Assembly: GCA_018064525.1 (NCBI GenBank)
Contig: JAGHVB010000014.1
Location: 53,990 to 117,989 of the forward strand
DNA from: Candidatus Treponema merdequi
Lineage (GTDB): Bacteria > Spirochaetota > Spirochaetia > Treponematales > Treponemataceae
DNA length: 64,000 nucleotides
Reading direction: 5' to 3'
Every line of letters begins with the position of its first letter. Position 1 is the stretch's first letter. A program made the position numbers and the translations under genes. A model generated the notes under the pieces. That model saw only the letters and a list, made by a program, of their open reading frames with translations, had not been told where the DNA came from and did no database searches. This document shows, one piece after another, positions 1 to 9,850 of this stretch.

Positions 1-551
1 ATGAAACAAAAATCTTAAAGAACGGACTTTCAAAACTCATCTGGATAGTTTCTCTTGATGCGATGAAAGGCGAGACATACGAAAAACTTCATCCTGGACT
101 CAAATATGAAAATGCTGTCGAATCAGTAAAATATTTGAACTCTCTTTTCGATGGAGCAGTATACGCACAGTACCTCAGACTTAACGAAAACGAAGATGAA
201 CTTGAATCGTTCTTCAGAACTTTCAAAGAAAAAACTTCAATCTCAGGCGGAAACTTCATCATCCAGAAATATGATAACTTCTGTAAAAAACTTGAAGACC
301 ACAAAAGTGCAGACCTTTCTCCTGTAGAAAGATTTCCGTGCTGGCATCTTAGACGTGATTTCAACATCCTTTCAAACGGCGATGTTCCGCTTTGTAAAAA
401 TAAAAGCTTTGATTCTCCGCTTGGAAATGTTTTTACAGATTCGATTGAAAGCATCTGGAATAAATTTGATTCTGAATTAAAAAAACATATTGAAAAAAAT
501 TACTGCAATGGCTGTGAGGTTTGCGATGAATTCTATACCTACAATTTTTAA
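1..551 (+). CDS. Radical SAM/SPASM protein, C-terminal part (spiro-SPASM-like), truncated by window start
   Basis: Reading frame is open from position 3 (ETKILKNGLSKLIWIVSLDAMKG...) to the stop at 551. C-terminal SPASM-like Cys pattern: CWHLRRDFNILSNGDVPLCKN...LGNVFTDSIESIWNKF...CNGCEVCDEF. Confidence 0.8.
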   Translation, partial: ETKILKNGLSKLIWIVSLDAMKGETYEKLHPGLKYENAVESVKYLNSLFDGAVYAQYLRLNENEDELESFFRTFKEKTSISGGNFIIQKYDNFCKKLEDHKSADLSPVERFPCWHLRRDFNILSNGDVPLCKNKSFDSPLGNVFTDSIESIWNKFDSELKKHIEKNYCNGCEVCDEFYTYNF

Positions 552-1485
552 TGAAAGACTGATCAATCGCACTGTTCTCGGCGGAAAACGAAATCCAGAA
601 AAATCAAGGATGAATGTTTCTGTCCTGCTTTTAAACAGTGGCGGAATTCATCTTCGTTCTCAGAATCTTGAAAACTTGCAGAAATGCGGTTTTAAAAATA
701 TTATCTCGATGGAAAAAAATTCTTCAAGCTATAATCTTGAAGATCTTGCTAATAAATTTCCAACCGTAAAATTTATTATTCCTCAGGAAGAAGTGACTGA
801 TGGAGATCTGATTAATATCGGAATGTCGGAAACTGATGCAGATTATGTTTTTGTTTTAAGAGATTCTGTTCAGATTTCAAATTTTGTGCTTTCATCAAAT
901 ATTGCACAGAAACTTATTGAGAAAAACTGTTTCTGTTATGTTCCAAGAATGACTTTGGATAAACTTATGGTTGTTGATGTTGATTATATTCCGTTTGTAG
1001 AAAAGGGAGTTTTCAAAGTTACATCAACTTCAACAGTCGTTGATGGACGGCAGACTTTGTATCCGACTGCTTTTATCGGACTGTATAACAGACAGAAATT
1101 CATCCAGTTAGGCGGCTATGATTACACTATAAAAAGTCCTTACTGGCAGAATCTTGATCTTTCTCTAAGATCATGGCTCTGGGGTGAAAAGACAATAGTC
1201 ACAACAGGAATTACTCTTTCGTTTATTGAAAGTGCGCCTGTTGAAGATACGACAAGCAATTTAAGTCAGTTCAGATTTTATTTAAAGAATCTTGCGCCGG
1301 TATTTAATCTTGACCATGGAGAACTTTCAAAGTCTGCATTTTTCAGAACTTTAAGAAGAACAAGCTGCGGTTTTGTTGAGACAGTAAGACAGTTTAAAGA
1401 TGCCCGTGAATGGGTAGAAAAAAATAAGTATAGATTTAAAATGGATGCGGCTGGATTAATTACATCATGGGGAACAGAAAAATGA
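526..1485 (+). CDS. Glycosyltransferase family 2-like protein
   Basis: The provided ORF starts at a TTG (490); ATG at 526 is more likely. Nucleotide-sugar transferase-like features (DADYVFVLRDS; FIQLGGYDYTIKSPYWQNLDLSLRSWLWG). Overlaps the preceding and following genes. Confidence 0.6.
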   Translation: MNSIPTIFNERLINRTVLGGKRNPEKSRMNVSVLLLNSGGIHLRSQNLENLQKCGFKNIISMEKNSSSYNLEDLANKFPTVKFIIPQEEVTDGDLINIGMSETDADYVFVLRDSVQISNFVLSSNIAQKLIEKNCFCYVPRMTLDKLMVVDVDYIPFVEKGVFKVTSTSTVVDGRQTLYPTAFIGLYNRQKFIQLGGYDYTIKSPYWQNLDLSLRSWLWGEKTIVTTGITLSFIESAPVEDTTSNLSQFRFYLKNLAPVFNLDHGELSKSAFFRTLRRTSCGFVETVRQFKDAREWVEKNKYRFKMDAAGLITSWGTEK

Positions 1486-3953
1486 AAACAGCAGTAATCG
1501 TACAATGCAGATTATCTTCTACAAGACTTCCGTCAAAAGCAATTTATCCTCTTTCCGGACGACCTCTTTTAGCATGGACGTTGAGTGCAATGAAAAAGGT
1601 CATTGCTGATGAATATTTTGTTGCATGTGATTACGATTCAGAAAATGAACTTTTCCCAGTTTGCGAAAAAAACGGATTTAAAATTTTCGCCGGATCAAAA
1701 GATGATGTCCTTGACCGTTTTTGTACTCTGATTGAACGCGAAAAAATAGACATTGTACTTCGTGCAACTGCCGATAATCCTTTTTTGTTTTTTGATGCGG
1801 CTTCAGAACTTCTGGAACTTTTTAAAAATGAATATTCCGGAAAAGCAGATTACCTTACATTTACAGGACTTCCTCATGGAAGCGGAATCGAAGTGTTCAG
1901 CGGATCCTCGCTTTTAAAAGCACGTTCCCTTACAGATCTTGCTTACGATCATGAACATGTCGGACCATCTCTTTATAATCATCCCGACAGATTCAATTCT
2001 GTTTTTCTGCCTGCTCCTCAAAAGTATTATGCACCTCATTTAAGAACTACAATTGATACCAGAGCAGATTACATTCGTGCACTTGATATTATCAGTGACC
2101 TTTCAGAAAAAGATTTAAAACCTCCTTTCAATTCAAAAGATGTTATTGAATCATGTTCAGATTCTTCAATTGCAAAAAAGATTTTATATGTTCCCAGTAT
2201 CAGAAAATCACAGGGAACAGGTCATTTCAGAAGATGCGTAAAGCTTGCTCTTGAGACTAAAGGCGTTTTATTTATTGATGAAAGAGTAAAAGAAAAAATA
2301 GATTATTCAGAATTTCTGACTGATTTTCCAAAAGAAAAAATAATTACACAGCTTCCGTTAAAAGATGAATATGATCTGATTGTCTGTGATATGTTTAAAA
2401 TGACAGATGAAGATATTCAGACTTATAAAAATCTTTCAAAAACAGTTTTCATTGATGAAGGGTCTGGTTGTTTTGATGATCCTGATTATCTTCTTGATAT
2501 CATTCCGTCATACAATCTAAAACGTGAAGCAAATTTGGTTAATCCGTTTTTTATTGAATGCGGAAAAGAAATCAAAACTCAATTTCCACAGGAAAATAAA
2601 ATAAGCAGAGTTCTGGTAACATTTGGAGGCGAAGATCCTTCAGAACTTTCTTTGCCTGTTTCTTCTGTGCTTTTGAGCCTGGGCTACAATGTTACTGTTC
2701 TTATTAAAAATCCTTCTGATTTTACAGAAAAAATTCCGTCTCTGCTGCGTAAAAAAATTATGGCATTTTCAAAAATCGATGATTTAAAAAATCATCTTTA
2801 TGAATATGATCTTGTAATAACTCATTACGGTTTTACTGCTTACGAATGTCTTTATGCAAATACTCCGGTACTTCTTGTAAGTACATCAAAACTTCATGAA
2901 AATCTTTCAAAAAAATATGGTTTTGAATATGTTTCTAAAAACGCGATAAGTGAAAAAACATTTGCAAAAAAACTTTCTGACATATCAAAACTGACTTCAA
3001 AAAAATTCATAAAAAATACAGATAAAGATTTTTGTCTTTCAGAATTTATTCTTCAGCTTTCGCAGGCTAAAAAATATAATTGTCCTGTCTGCCAGAAAAA
3101 TACTTCAGATCCTGTCGTTTTCAGAACGGAACATCATACATTCAGAAGATGTTCTGAATGCAAAATGATTTATATTTCGTTTTCAGATGATTCTGAAAAC
3201 GTTGTATATCAGAAAAATTATTTTGCAGAAGAGTATAAAAAGCAGTATGGAAAAACATACCTTGACGATTTTGAATCAATAAAGAAAACCGGATATTCAA
3301 GAGTAAAAAATATACTTAAAGTTTTAAAAGTTAATGACGGAAATTCAAAATCAGTTCTTGATATAGGTTGTGCTTACGGTCCTTTTATGAAAGCTGCATC
3401 AGAAAAAGGTTTTAATTCCTGTGGAACTGATATAGCAGAAGATGCTGTTGAATATATAAATGAAACTTTAAAATTAAAAGCATCTATTTCTTCTTTTGCA
3501 GATGTCGATTCAAAAAAAGAATTCTCAGTAGATAAATTTGACGCTGTAACAATGTGGTATGTAATTGAGCATATAAAAGATTTAAAAACAAATCTGAAAA
3601 AGATAAACGGACTTTTAAAGCAGGGTGGTGTGTTTGCTTTTTCAACACCAAGTGCATCCGGTATTTCTGCCCGTTTCAATAAAAAGAGTTTTTATACACA
3701 AAGTCCGAAAGATCATTTTACAGTCTGGTCTCCCGAAAATACTGGTAAAGTCCTGATGAAATTCGGATTTAAAGTATGCAGAATTGTTTCAACAGGAATT
3801 CATCCGGAAAGAATTCCTTTTATAAAAAAACATAATATAAAATCCAGCTCACTCATCAGTAAATTTTCAGCTTCAGTAATGAAATTATTTAAGCTTGGCG
3901 ATACTTATGAAGTGTACTGTAAAAAGGTAAATGAAATCGATGATGAACGGTAA
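1482..3953 (+). CDS. Three-module protein: SpsF/NeuA-like cytidylyltransferase + PseG-like hydrolase/glycosyltransferase + zinc-ribbon SAM methyltransferase
   Basis: N-term MKTAVIVQCRLSSTRLPSKAIYPLSGRPLLAWTL (cytidylyltransferase); middle SQGTGHFRRCVKLA...VTFGGEDPS...THYGFTAYECLYANTP (PseG-like); C-term CPVCQ...CSEC then VLDIGCAYGPFMKAA (class I methyltransferase). ATGA overlap with the upstream stop at 1482-1485. Confidence 0.8.
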   Translation: MKTAVIVQCRLSSTRLPSKAIYPLSGRPLLAWTLSAMKKVIADEYFVACDYDSENELFPVCEKNGFKIFAGSKDDVLDRFCTLIEREKIDIVLRATADNPFLFFDAASELLELFKNEYSGKADYLTFTGLPHGSGIEVFSGSSLLKARSLTDLAYDHEHVGPSLYNHPDRFNSVFLPAPQKYYAPHLRTTIDTRADYIRALDIISDLSEKDLKPPFNSKDVIESCSDSSIAKKILYVPSIRKSQGTGHFRRCVKLALETKGVLFIDERVKEKIDYSEFLTDFPKEKIITQLPLKDEYDLIVCDMFKMTDEDIQTYKNLSKTVFIDEGSGCFDDPDYLLDIIPSYNLKREANLVNPFFIECGKEIKTQFPQENKISRVLVTFGGEDPSELSLPVSSVLLSLGYNVTVLIKNPSDFTEKIPSLLRKKIMAFSKIDDLKNHLYEYDLVITHYGFTAYECLYANTPVLLVSTSKLHENLSKKYGFEYVSKNAISEKTFAKKLSDISKLTSKKFIKNTDKDFCLSEFILQLSQAKKYNCPVCQKNTSDPVVFRTEHHTFRRCSECKMIYISFSDDSENVVYQKNYFAEEYKKQYGKTYLDDFESIKKTGYSRVKNILKVLKVNDGNSKSVLDIGCAYGPFMKAASEKGFNSCGTDIAEDAVEYINETLKLKASISSFADVDSKKEFSVDKFDAVTMWYVIEHIKDLKTNLKKINGLLKQGGVFAFSTPSASGISARFNKKSFYTQSPKDHFTVWSPENTGKVLMKFGFKVCRIVSTGIHPERIPFIKKHNIKSSSLISKFSASVMKLFKLGDTYEVYCKKVNEIDDER

Positions 3954-5550
3954 ATCTATTTTAATATTGGGCGCAGGTTTGATGCAGAAACCTGCCATAG
4001 TAAGTGCAAAGGAACTCGGACTTAAAGTATTTGTAATTGATGCAAATGATAAAGCTGTATGCGTAAGTCTTGCTGATGTTTTTAAGAAAATCGACTTAAA
4101 AGACCGCGAACAGATTGCTTCTTACGCTGTTGAATTAAAACAGAAAGAAAATCTTTCAGCAGTTTTTACTGCAGGAACTGATTTTTCTGCATCAGTTTCT
4201 TACGCAAGTGAAAAGGCAGGCCTTCTGTCACATTCATTTGAAGCTGCACTCAATGCAAGTGAAAAAACACTTATGAGGACAGCATTTGATAAAAAATCCG
4301 TTCCATCTCCTAAATTCATCAAAATTACCAGAGATAAAATCTGCGAGACACTGACACCGGAATTTGTTTCTTCACTTGTATATCCCTGTGTTGTAAAACC
4401 TGTTGACAATATGGGTGCCCGTGGCTGCAGGATGATACGAAATAAAAGTGAACTTTTATTCAGCGTTGAAGAAGCAATAAAATATTCAAGAAGCGGAACC
4501 TGTATATTTGAACAGTATATGCCGGGACCTGAATTTTCTATTGATGCTCTTGTCTATGACGGAACAATGACAATAACTGGTTTTGCAGACAGACATATTT
4601 ATTTTCCACCGTATTTCATTGAAACAGGACACACAATGCCGACATCTGTTTCAAAAGATGAATATGATGAACTTGTAAAAACTTTTTCAGAAGGTGTTCA
4701 CGCACTCGGACTTACAAGAGGAGCTGCAAAAGCAGACATCAAATATACAGAAAATGGACCGATGATCGGAGAAATTGCAGCGCGACTTTCAGGCGGTTAT
4801 ATGTCCGGCTGGACTTATCCTTATTCTTCAGATTTAAATCTGACAAAGGCTGCAATTCAGATTGCGTGCGGAGAAGTTCCACTTGAACTTGAAGCAAACA
4901 GAAAAGAACTTGATATTAATTCACCATTTAAACTTTTTGCCGTTGAAAGCAAAAGGGTAAGTGCAGAACGTGCATGGATTTCAATTCCTGGTGTTGTAAA
5001 AAATATTTACGGACTTGATCAGAAATATAACGAAAATATAATTAAAAATATTTTACCGCGTGTTCAGAAAGGAGATACCGTAACATTTCCTCGCAACAAT
5101 GTTGAAAAATGCGGAAACATAATTTCAGTTTCTGAAAACCGAAAAGAAGCAGTTTCTGAATGTGAAAACTTTATTAAAAATATTACGATTGAACTTGAAG
5201 AAAATAATGAAGCAACAACAGCATTTCTTGAAGGAAAAAAACATCCTCAGGAAAAAGATTTTCCTCCGAATGCTTTTAATCTTTCCGGTGGAATTATCAA
5301 GGCCCTTGAACTTGAACTTGAAAAAAAAGACATTTCAATTCCTGAAAAAATGAATGTTTTAAATTTCATTCCTGATATTTTAAATTCCGAAGAAATCTTA
5401 AAAGTCCGTGACTGGAATTATCTGTCATTGCAGGAAACTCTTGAAAAGTTTAATATGTTGAAACATAATCACAAAAAACTTGATTACAGAAAATTCTGGC
5501 TTTATTTAATCCGCGGGGGAATTCAGGGTGCGCTTTATGCAGCAGAGTAA
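3940..5550 (+). CDS. ATP-grasp domain protein (carboxylate-amine ligase-like)
   Basis: SILILGAGLMQKPAIVSAKELGLKVFVIDAN; YPCVVKPVDNMGARGCRMI; EFSIDALVYDG; GEIAARLSGGYMSGWTYPYSSDLNL. ORF opens at 3931; internal ATGs at 3940/3943 fit the ribosome-binding site better. Confidence 0.8.
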   Translation: MMNGKSILILGAGLMQKPAIVSAKELGLKVFVIDANDKAVCVSLADVFKKIDLKDREQIASYAVELKQKENLSAVFTAGTDFSASVSYASEKAGLLSHSFEAALNASEKTLMRTAFDKKSVPSPKFIKITRDKICETLTPEFVSSLVYPCVVKPVDNMGARGCRMIRNKSELLFSVEEAIKYSRSGTCIFEQYMPGPEFSIDALVYDGTMTITGFADRHIYFPPYFIETGHTMPTSVSKDEYDELVKTFSEGVHALGLTRGAAKADIKYTENGPMIGEIAARLSGGYMSGWTYPYSSDLNLTKAAIQIACGEVPLELEANRKELDINSPFKLFAVESKRVSAERAWISIPGVVKNIYGLDQKYNENIIKNILPRVQKGDTVTFPRNNVEKCGNIISVSENRKEAVSECENFIKNITIELEENNEATTAFLEGKKHPQEKDFPPNAFNLSGGIIKALELELEKKDISIPEKMNVLNFIPDILNSEEILKVRDWNYLSLQETLEKFNMLKHNHKKLDYRKFWLYLIRGGIQGALYAAE

Positions 5551-6577
5551 AAAGTTTTATTCGTTTTTTATTTTATTTTTTTCTTTAGTTTCGTTTGCAT
5601 TTTCACAGGTACAGGATAAAAATCTTGTAGATGAAATTAAAAAAAGTGGAATTTCTTTCTACTGGGATTCACTTTCAAATACCGGCATTCTTGAAAAAAA
5701 TAATCAGCATCTTGTCTTCAGACCAGATCAGAATTTTGTTCTTTACAACAGTTCAAAAATCGGTTACATAGATTCACCGGTAATTACTGACGGACAGATA
5801 AAAGTAAGTCAGGATTTCCTTTCAGAAATTGACGACTTTTTTGCAGTTTCAGATGATTCTTCAAGTCTTAAAATCGGAGCAATAATCATTGATCCGGGAC
5901 ACGGCGGAAAAGATCCTGGTGCAAGCATGACTCATAAAATCAACGGAAAAAATGTAACTGTAAAAGAAAAAGATGTAAATCTTACAGTCGGAAACATGCT
6001 TTCAGGAATGCTTTCAAAAGCATATCCCGATAAACGCATCATCATGACAAGAAGTACAGATATCTTTTTAACTTTACAGCAGAGAACAGAAATTGCAAAT
6101 TCCGTAAAATTAAAAGATGATGAAGCCGTTCTGTACATTTCAATTCATGTAAACGCATCTCTTGATAAAAAAGCCAAAGGATATGAAGTCTGGTATCTTA
6201 CTCCGGGCTACCGCAGAACTGTAATCGATTCAAAAACAAATGCAGATCCGACTGTACGCAATATTTTGAATTCGATGATGGAAGAAGAATATACAACAGA
6301 AAGCATTCTCATAGCAAAGTTTATTATGGATGGACTTAATGCACAGATTGGTTCAAAATCAGCATCCCGCGGAATAAAAGCCGAGGAATGGTTTGTAGTA
6401 AGAAATTCCAAAATGCCAAGTGTTCTTATTGAACTTGGATTTTTGACAAATTATGAAGAAGCATGCTGTCTTAATGATAAAGCATACTTGCAAAAGTCCG
6501 CCCTGGGGATATATAATGGAATATCAGCGTTCGTTACTCATTTTGAACGTTCGCGCGGCTTTACAGGAACTAAATAA
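5528..6577 (+). CDS. N-acetylmuramoyl-L-alanine amidase (Amidase_3) with signal peptide
   Basis: GAIIIDPGHGGKDPGA...MTRSTDIFLTLQQRTEIAN...LYISIHVNAS...SVLIELGFLTNYEE; GTG start with GGGGGA ribosome-binding site. Confidence 0.9.
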   Translation: MRFMQQSKKFYSFFILFFSLVSFAFSQVQDKNLVDEIKKSGISFYWDSLSNTGILEKNNQHLVFRPDQNFVLYNSSKIGYIDSPVITDGQIKVSQDFLSEIDDFFAVSDDSSSLKIGAIIIDPGHGGKDPGASMTHKINGKNVTVKEKDVNLTVGNMLSGMLSKAYPDKRIIMTRSTDIFLTLQQRTEIANSVKLKDDEAVLYISIHVNASLDKKAKGYEVWYLTPGYRRTVIDSKTNADPTVRNILNSMMEEEYTTESILIAKFIMDGLNAQIGSKSASRGIKAEEWFVVRNSKMPSVLIELGFLTNYEEACCLNDKAYLQKSALGIYNGISAFVTHFERSRGFTGTK

Positions 6578-7068
6578 TGAGCAATTTAAATTTAAACAAC
6601 TTAAAGTATGAACAGAAGGAAGTAAAAATCCTTTTATCTGTTACAGTACTTTTTTTCATAATTTCCGCAGCTTCCTGGCTTTTGTCTGCTCCCGGAATAC
6701 GATATGATTTTTATTTTGAATCCGCTGATTCTGGTGTTCTTTCTGTGGAACATAGAAATCTGCATCTTAAAGGTTATCCGGAAAATGTCCTTCAGTATGT
6801 TGATGAACTTATTGCAGGTCCTCGTACAGAGCGTTTTAAAAGCCTTTTTTCTGCAGAAACTCATATTATTTCAAGATATATCCGTGACGGGGTTTTATAT
6901 ATAAATCTCTCATCTGATGTTCTTGACAGGGCAGGAAGCTGCTCTGAAATTAAAACTGGCATAGAATTATTCAAAAAGAATGTTTTGAATAATTTTAGCA
7001 AAATAAATTCGGTTGAGATGTACATTGATAATAGAAGTATTTATATTTCTGATGAAAGTGAGCTTTAA
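6577..7068 (+). CDS. GerMN-domain protein with N-terminal membrane anchor
   Basis: N-terminal TM segment, then VLQYVDELIAGPRTERFKSLFSAETHIISRYIRDGVLYINLSSDVL (GerMN-like). Start overlaps the amidase stop by 1 nt. Confidence 0.7.
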   Translation: MSNLNLNNLKYEQKEVKILLSVTVLFFIISAASWLLSAPGIRYDFYFESADSGVLSVEHRNLHLKGYPENVLQYVDELIAGPRTERFKSLFSAETHIISRYIRDGVLYINLSSDVLDRAGSCSEIKTGIELFKKNVLNNFSKINSVEMYIDNRSIYISDESEL

Positions 7069-7084
7069 AAATTTAAAAAAAAAG

Positions 7085-7113
7085 TTGACAAAATCTGAGA
7101 GTTATAAGATACT
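7085..7113 (+). promoter_or_regulatory. Sigma70-like promoter of flaA
   Basis: TTGACA (7085-7090), 17-nt spacer, GATACT (7108-7113) upstream of the AAGGAG ribosome-binding site of flaA. Confidence 0.6.
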
Positions 7114-7163
7114 ATATAAATAAAACAAGGCTACATCTAATAGTATATTAAAGGAGTTTTTAA

Positions 7164-8225
7164 ATGAAGAGAACTTTCTATTTATTGGCATCAGTATTGT
7201 TGCTTGCCGGTTCTTTATCTTTTGCTGACAAGGCTATGTTGATTGACTTCGCACAGCTTGATGCAGATTGCTGCAATGACGCAAAGACAAACCAGCCAAC
7301 ACAGAACAAACGTACTGTTATGGATTTCTCTGTATCTGCAGGTGCAACATTCACTGAAGATCAGAAAGGACTTATGAAGACATCATTGGCATTGCCTGAG
7401 TGGGAAATAGACTTGAACTCTTCTGCTCGCAATGTAGGAAGTCTTGCAGAATCAAAAGTTGTTGCTGCTCCTGTAAAAGACAGCGCTAAGGTACCATTTG
7501 CTGGTAAAAACGTAATGGGTGTTCGCGTAATATTCCCATCTATCGCTTGCAATGCAAATGCAAAAATCGTACCTCCATTTGATATCCCAGCTTATGAACC
7601 ATTAGCTGACCGTGATGACAATGGTAACAAGCAGGAACCAACAGACGAACAGAAAGCAAGTGGAAAAACACTTTTCGAAGATGGATATGGTGTTGTAAAA
7701 AATGTTGGAACAGTAAAATCTATTTCTGTTCTTACAATGGGTATGAACTATCCACACGGACTTTATGTTCTTCTTAAAGACAATGACAATATCGAACGTC
7801 GTTATTTCATGGGTTACCTCGGATTTGACGGATGGAAAACTTTGGTTTGGAACAACCCACAGTACATTTCTGAAATCCGCCAGCGCGAAATCCGTGTATA
7901 TCCAATCTATCCACGTGGACTTCCATTCGTAAAATTCACAGGATTCCAGATCACTCGTGACGCAGCTCACATCGGTGACAACTACATTGGATATTTCAAA
8001 GACGTACAGATTATTTACGACAAAGCACTTCTTACATCTGACCGCGACATCGCTGATGAAGACCTCTGGGGAATCATCACAAAGAAAGAAACAGCTCGTC
8101 AGACAGCAGAAATGTCTCGCTTCGGAAATACACAGGTTAACCGCTATCTCGAAAGAGAAAAGATGGATACTGAAAACTACTTCTCAGCTGAAGATGGTAT
8201 CAAGGCTGAAGAGAACAATCAGTAA
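7164..8225 (+). CDS. flaA: Flagellar filament outer layer (sheath) protein FlaA
   Basis: Signal peptide; spirochaete FlaA features (VRVIFPSIACNANAKIVPPFDIPAYEP; VKSISVLTMGMNYPHGLYVLLKDNDNIERRYFMGYLGFDGWKTLVWNNPQYI). Confidence 0.92.
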   Translation: MKRTFYLLASVLLLAGSLSFADKAMLIDFAQLDADCCNDAKTNQPTQNKRTVMDFSVSAGATFTEDQKGLMKTSLALPEWEIDLNSSARNVGSLAESKVVAAPVKDSAKVPFAGKNVMGVRVIFPSIACNANAKIVPPFDIPAYEPLADRDDNGNKQEPTDEQKASGKTLFEDGYGVVKNVGTVKSISVLTMGMNYPHGLYVLLKDNDNIERRYFMGYLGFDGWKTLVWNNPQYISEIRQREIRVYPIYPRGLPFVKFTGFQITRDAAHIGDNYIGYFKDVQIIYDKALLTSDRDIADEDLWGIITKKETARQTAEMSRFGNTQVNRYLEREKMDTENYFSAEDGIKAEENNQ

Positions 8226-8251
8226 TCTGAGTAGTATTACCTGATGAAAAA

Positions 8252-8279
8252 GACGCTTCTCTGAAGCGTCTTTTTTTTT
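8252..8279 (+). terminator. Rho-independent terminator of flaA
   Basis: GACGCTTC-TCT-GAAGCGTC followed by T9. Confidence 0.9.
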
Positions 8280-8360
8280 AAGTTTCAGATTTTTTTTAAT
8301 TCTGAAATAGTGATAGTTAAAAATAAAGTTTCCTTTAGGCAGACTTATTGGAGAATAAAA

Positions 8361-9635
8361 ATGACAGCCGCTGTTAAAGTTCCTGGAAAGCAGATTATTA
8401 AAGAAAATTATGAAAAATATCGTATTTTGTTTTCTGTTATATTAAAAAACATTCAGGAAAAAATTGAAAAAGATATTACATTAAATCCTAAACCTGTTTA
8501 TAAATCCCGCATTAAATCATTTGACAGTTACTATTCAAAACTTTTACGTTTAAAACCAAAAGAAGCTTCTGAAAAAAGTGATCTCGTTGCACTTACAGAT
8601 ATGATGGGAATAAGGGTTGTCTGTGCTTTTCTTGAAGATATTTCAACGGTTGAACATCAGATAAAAAGTAAATATGAAGTAAAAGAAGTAGAGCATAAAG
8701 GTAATCTTCAGAATGTAAAAGAGTTTGGTTATGAATCAACTCACATTCTTATTTCAATTCCACAGGACTGCCTGAACCTTGATTCAATTGAAGATGAAGA
8801 AATAAAAAAACTTGCATTACCCGAAAATCTAGTATGCGAAATTCAGGTAAGGACAATTTTACAGGATGCATGGGCAGAAGTAGAACATGAACTCATCTAC
8901 AAAACTGAGTTTACTCCTTTTGATGCACCTTTAAGAAGAAAAATGGCTTCTGTAAATGCAAGCTTAAATCTTGCAGATATAATATTCCAGGAAATCAGAG
9001 ATTATCAGACAAAACTTCAGCGTGAAGTAGAAGAAAGAAGAACGACATTCTATGAACAGGCTGATTTTATTACAGATTCAGAAAATAAAGAGCTCCAGAT
9101 AAAGAAGGAAGAGCCAAAAGATATAAACCGTGTTTCACCATTTGTACATGGAACAATTGATGATATGATTCTTGCTGCAATTCACGCACATAACATCGGC
9201 GATATTCCCGAAGCAATCCGAATTTATACACAGATTCTTGAACATGAAAATGCTGATGATAATACAGTTTTATCTGTAATTTACAAACATCGTGGAATGG
9301 CTTATTTTGCACAGAATAATTATCAGAAAGCTCTTGAAGATTTTCAGGCTTCAAGTAAATATGATCCAAAAAGTTTCAGATCAATATATTACGAAGGAAT
9401 TGTTCACAGCGTAATTGGAAATATTGATAAAGCAATTGAATGTTATGACAGATCTCTTGAAATCAACGAATTTCAGTCTCACGCGCTTTTCAGACGCGCT
9501 CTTGCATATTACAACAAGAACGAATATCAGACTGCATTAAATGATTTGACAGCAGCAGAAAGCCTTGGACTTAATTCTGATGAAGCAAAAGCTTTGCATA
9601 AAAAACTTGTAGAAAAGTTTGATATGGGATTTTAA
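8361..9635 (+). CDS. RelA/SpoT-type alarmone synthetase domain fused to C-terminal TPR repeats
   Basis: YKSRIKSFDSYYSKLLR...LTDMMGIRVVCAFLEDI...FGYESTHILI...CEIQVRTILQDAWAEVEHELIYK (synthetase), then several TPRs (HRGMAYFAQNNYQKALEDFQASSKYDPKS...). ATG 8361 has a TTGGAGA ribosome-binding site. Confidence 0.85.
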   Translation: MTAAVKVPGKQIIKENYEKYRILFSVILKNIQEKIEKDITLNPKPVYKSRIKSFDSYYSKLLRLKPKEASEKSDLVALTDMMGIRVVCAFLEDISTVEHQIKSKYEVKEVEHKGNLQNVKEFGYESTHILISIPQDCLNLDSIEDEEIKKLALPENLVCEIQVRTILQDAWAEVEHELIYKTEFTPFDAPLRRKMASVNASLNLADIIFQEIRDYQTKLQREVEERRTTFYEQADFITDSENKELQIKKEEPKDINRVSPFVHGTIDDMILAAIHAHNIGDIPEAIRIYTQILEHENADDNTVLSVIYKHRGMAYFAQNNYQKALEDFQASSKYDPKSFRSIYYEGIVHSVIGNIDKAIECYDRSLEINEFQSHALFRRALAYYNKNEYQTALNDLTAAESLGLNSDEAKALHKKLVEKFDMGF

Positions 9636-9664
9636 AAAAAATTAAAAAATTAATAAAAATGGTA

Positions 9665-9693
9665 TTGACCAAAATTTTCATTTTTGCTATATT
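9665..9693 (+). promoter_or_regulatory. Promoter of tRNA-Glu
   Basis: TTGACC-17 nt-TATATT about 30 nt upstream of the tRNA. Confidence 0.7.
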
Positions 9694-9722
9694 ACCAAAG
9701 TCAGCGAAATGCTGAAGTGTAT

Positions 9723-9794
9723 GTCTCCTTCGTCTAGTGGTTAGGACATCGGGTTTTCATCCCGACAACAGCAGTTCAATTCTGCTAGGAGATG
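9723..9794 (+). tRNA. tRNA-Glu (anticodon TTC)
   Basis: Cloverleaf: GTCTCCT/AGGAGAT acceptor (one G-U), anticodon arm TCGGG-TTTTCAT-CCCGA, T-arm GCAG-TTCAATT-CTGC. Confidence 0.93.
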
Positions 9795-9797
9795 TCA

Positions 9798-9828
9798 AAG
9801 CCTGCTTTAGTTAGCAGGCTTTTTTTTT
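9798..9828 (+). terminator. Rho-independent terminator of tRNA-Glu
   Basis: AAGCCTGCT-TTAGTT-AGCAGGCTT followed by a T run. Confidence 0.9.
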
Positions 9829-9850
9829 GCTATTCGGGTGGAATTTTTTA

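Noticed and set aside
7602-7970. 122-aa minus-strand ORF opposite flaA
   Set aside because: Antisense to a confident gene, no start context.
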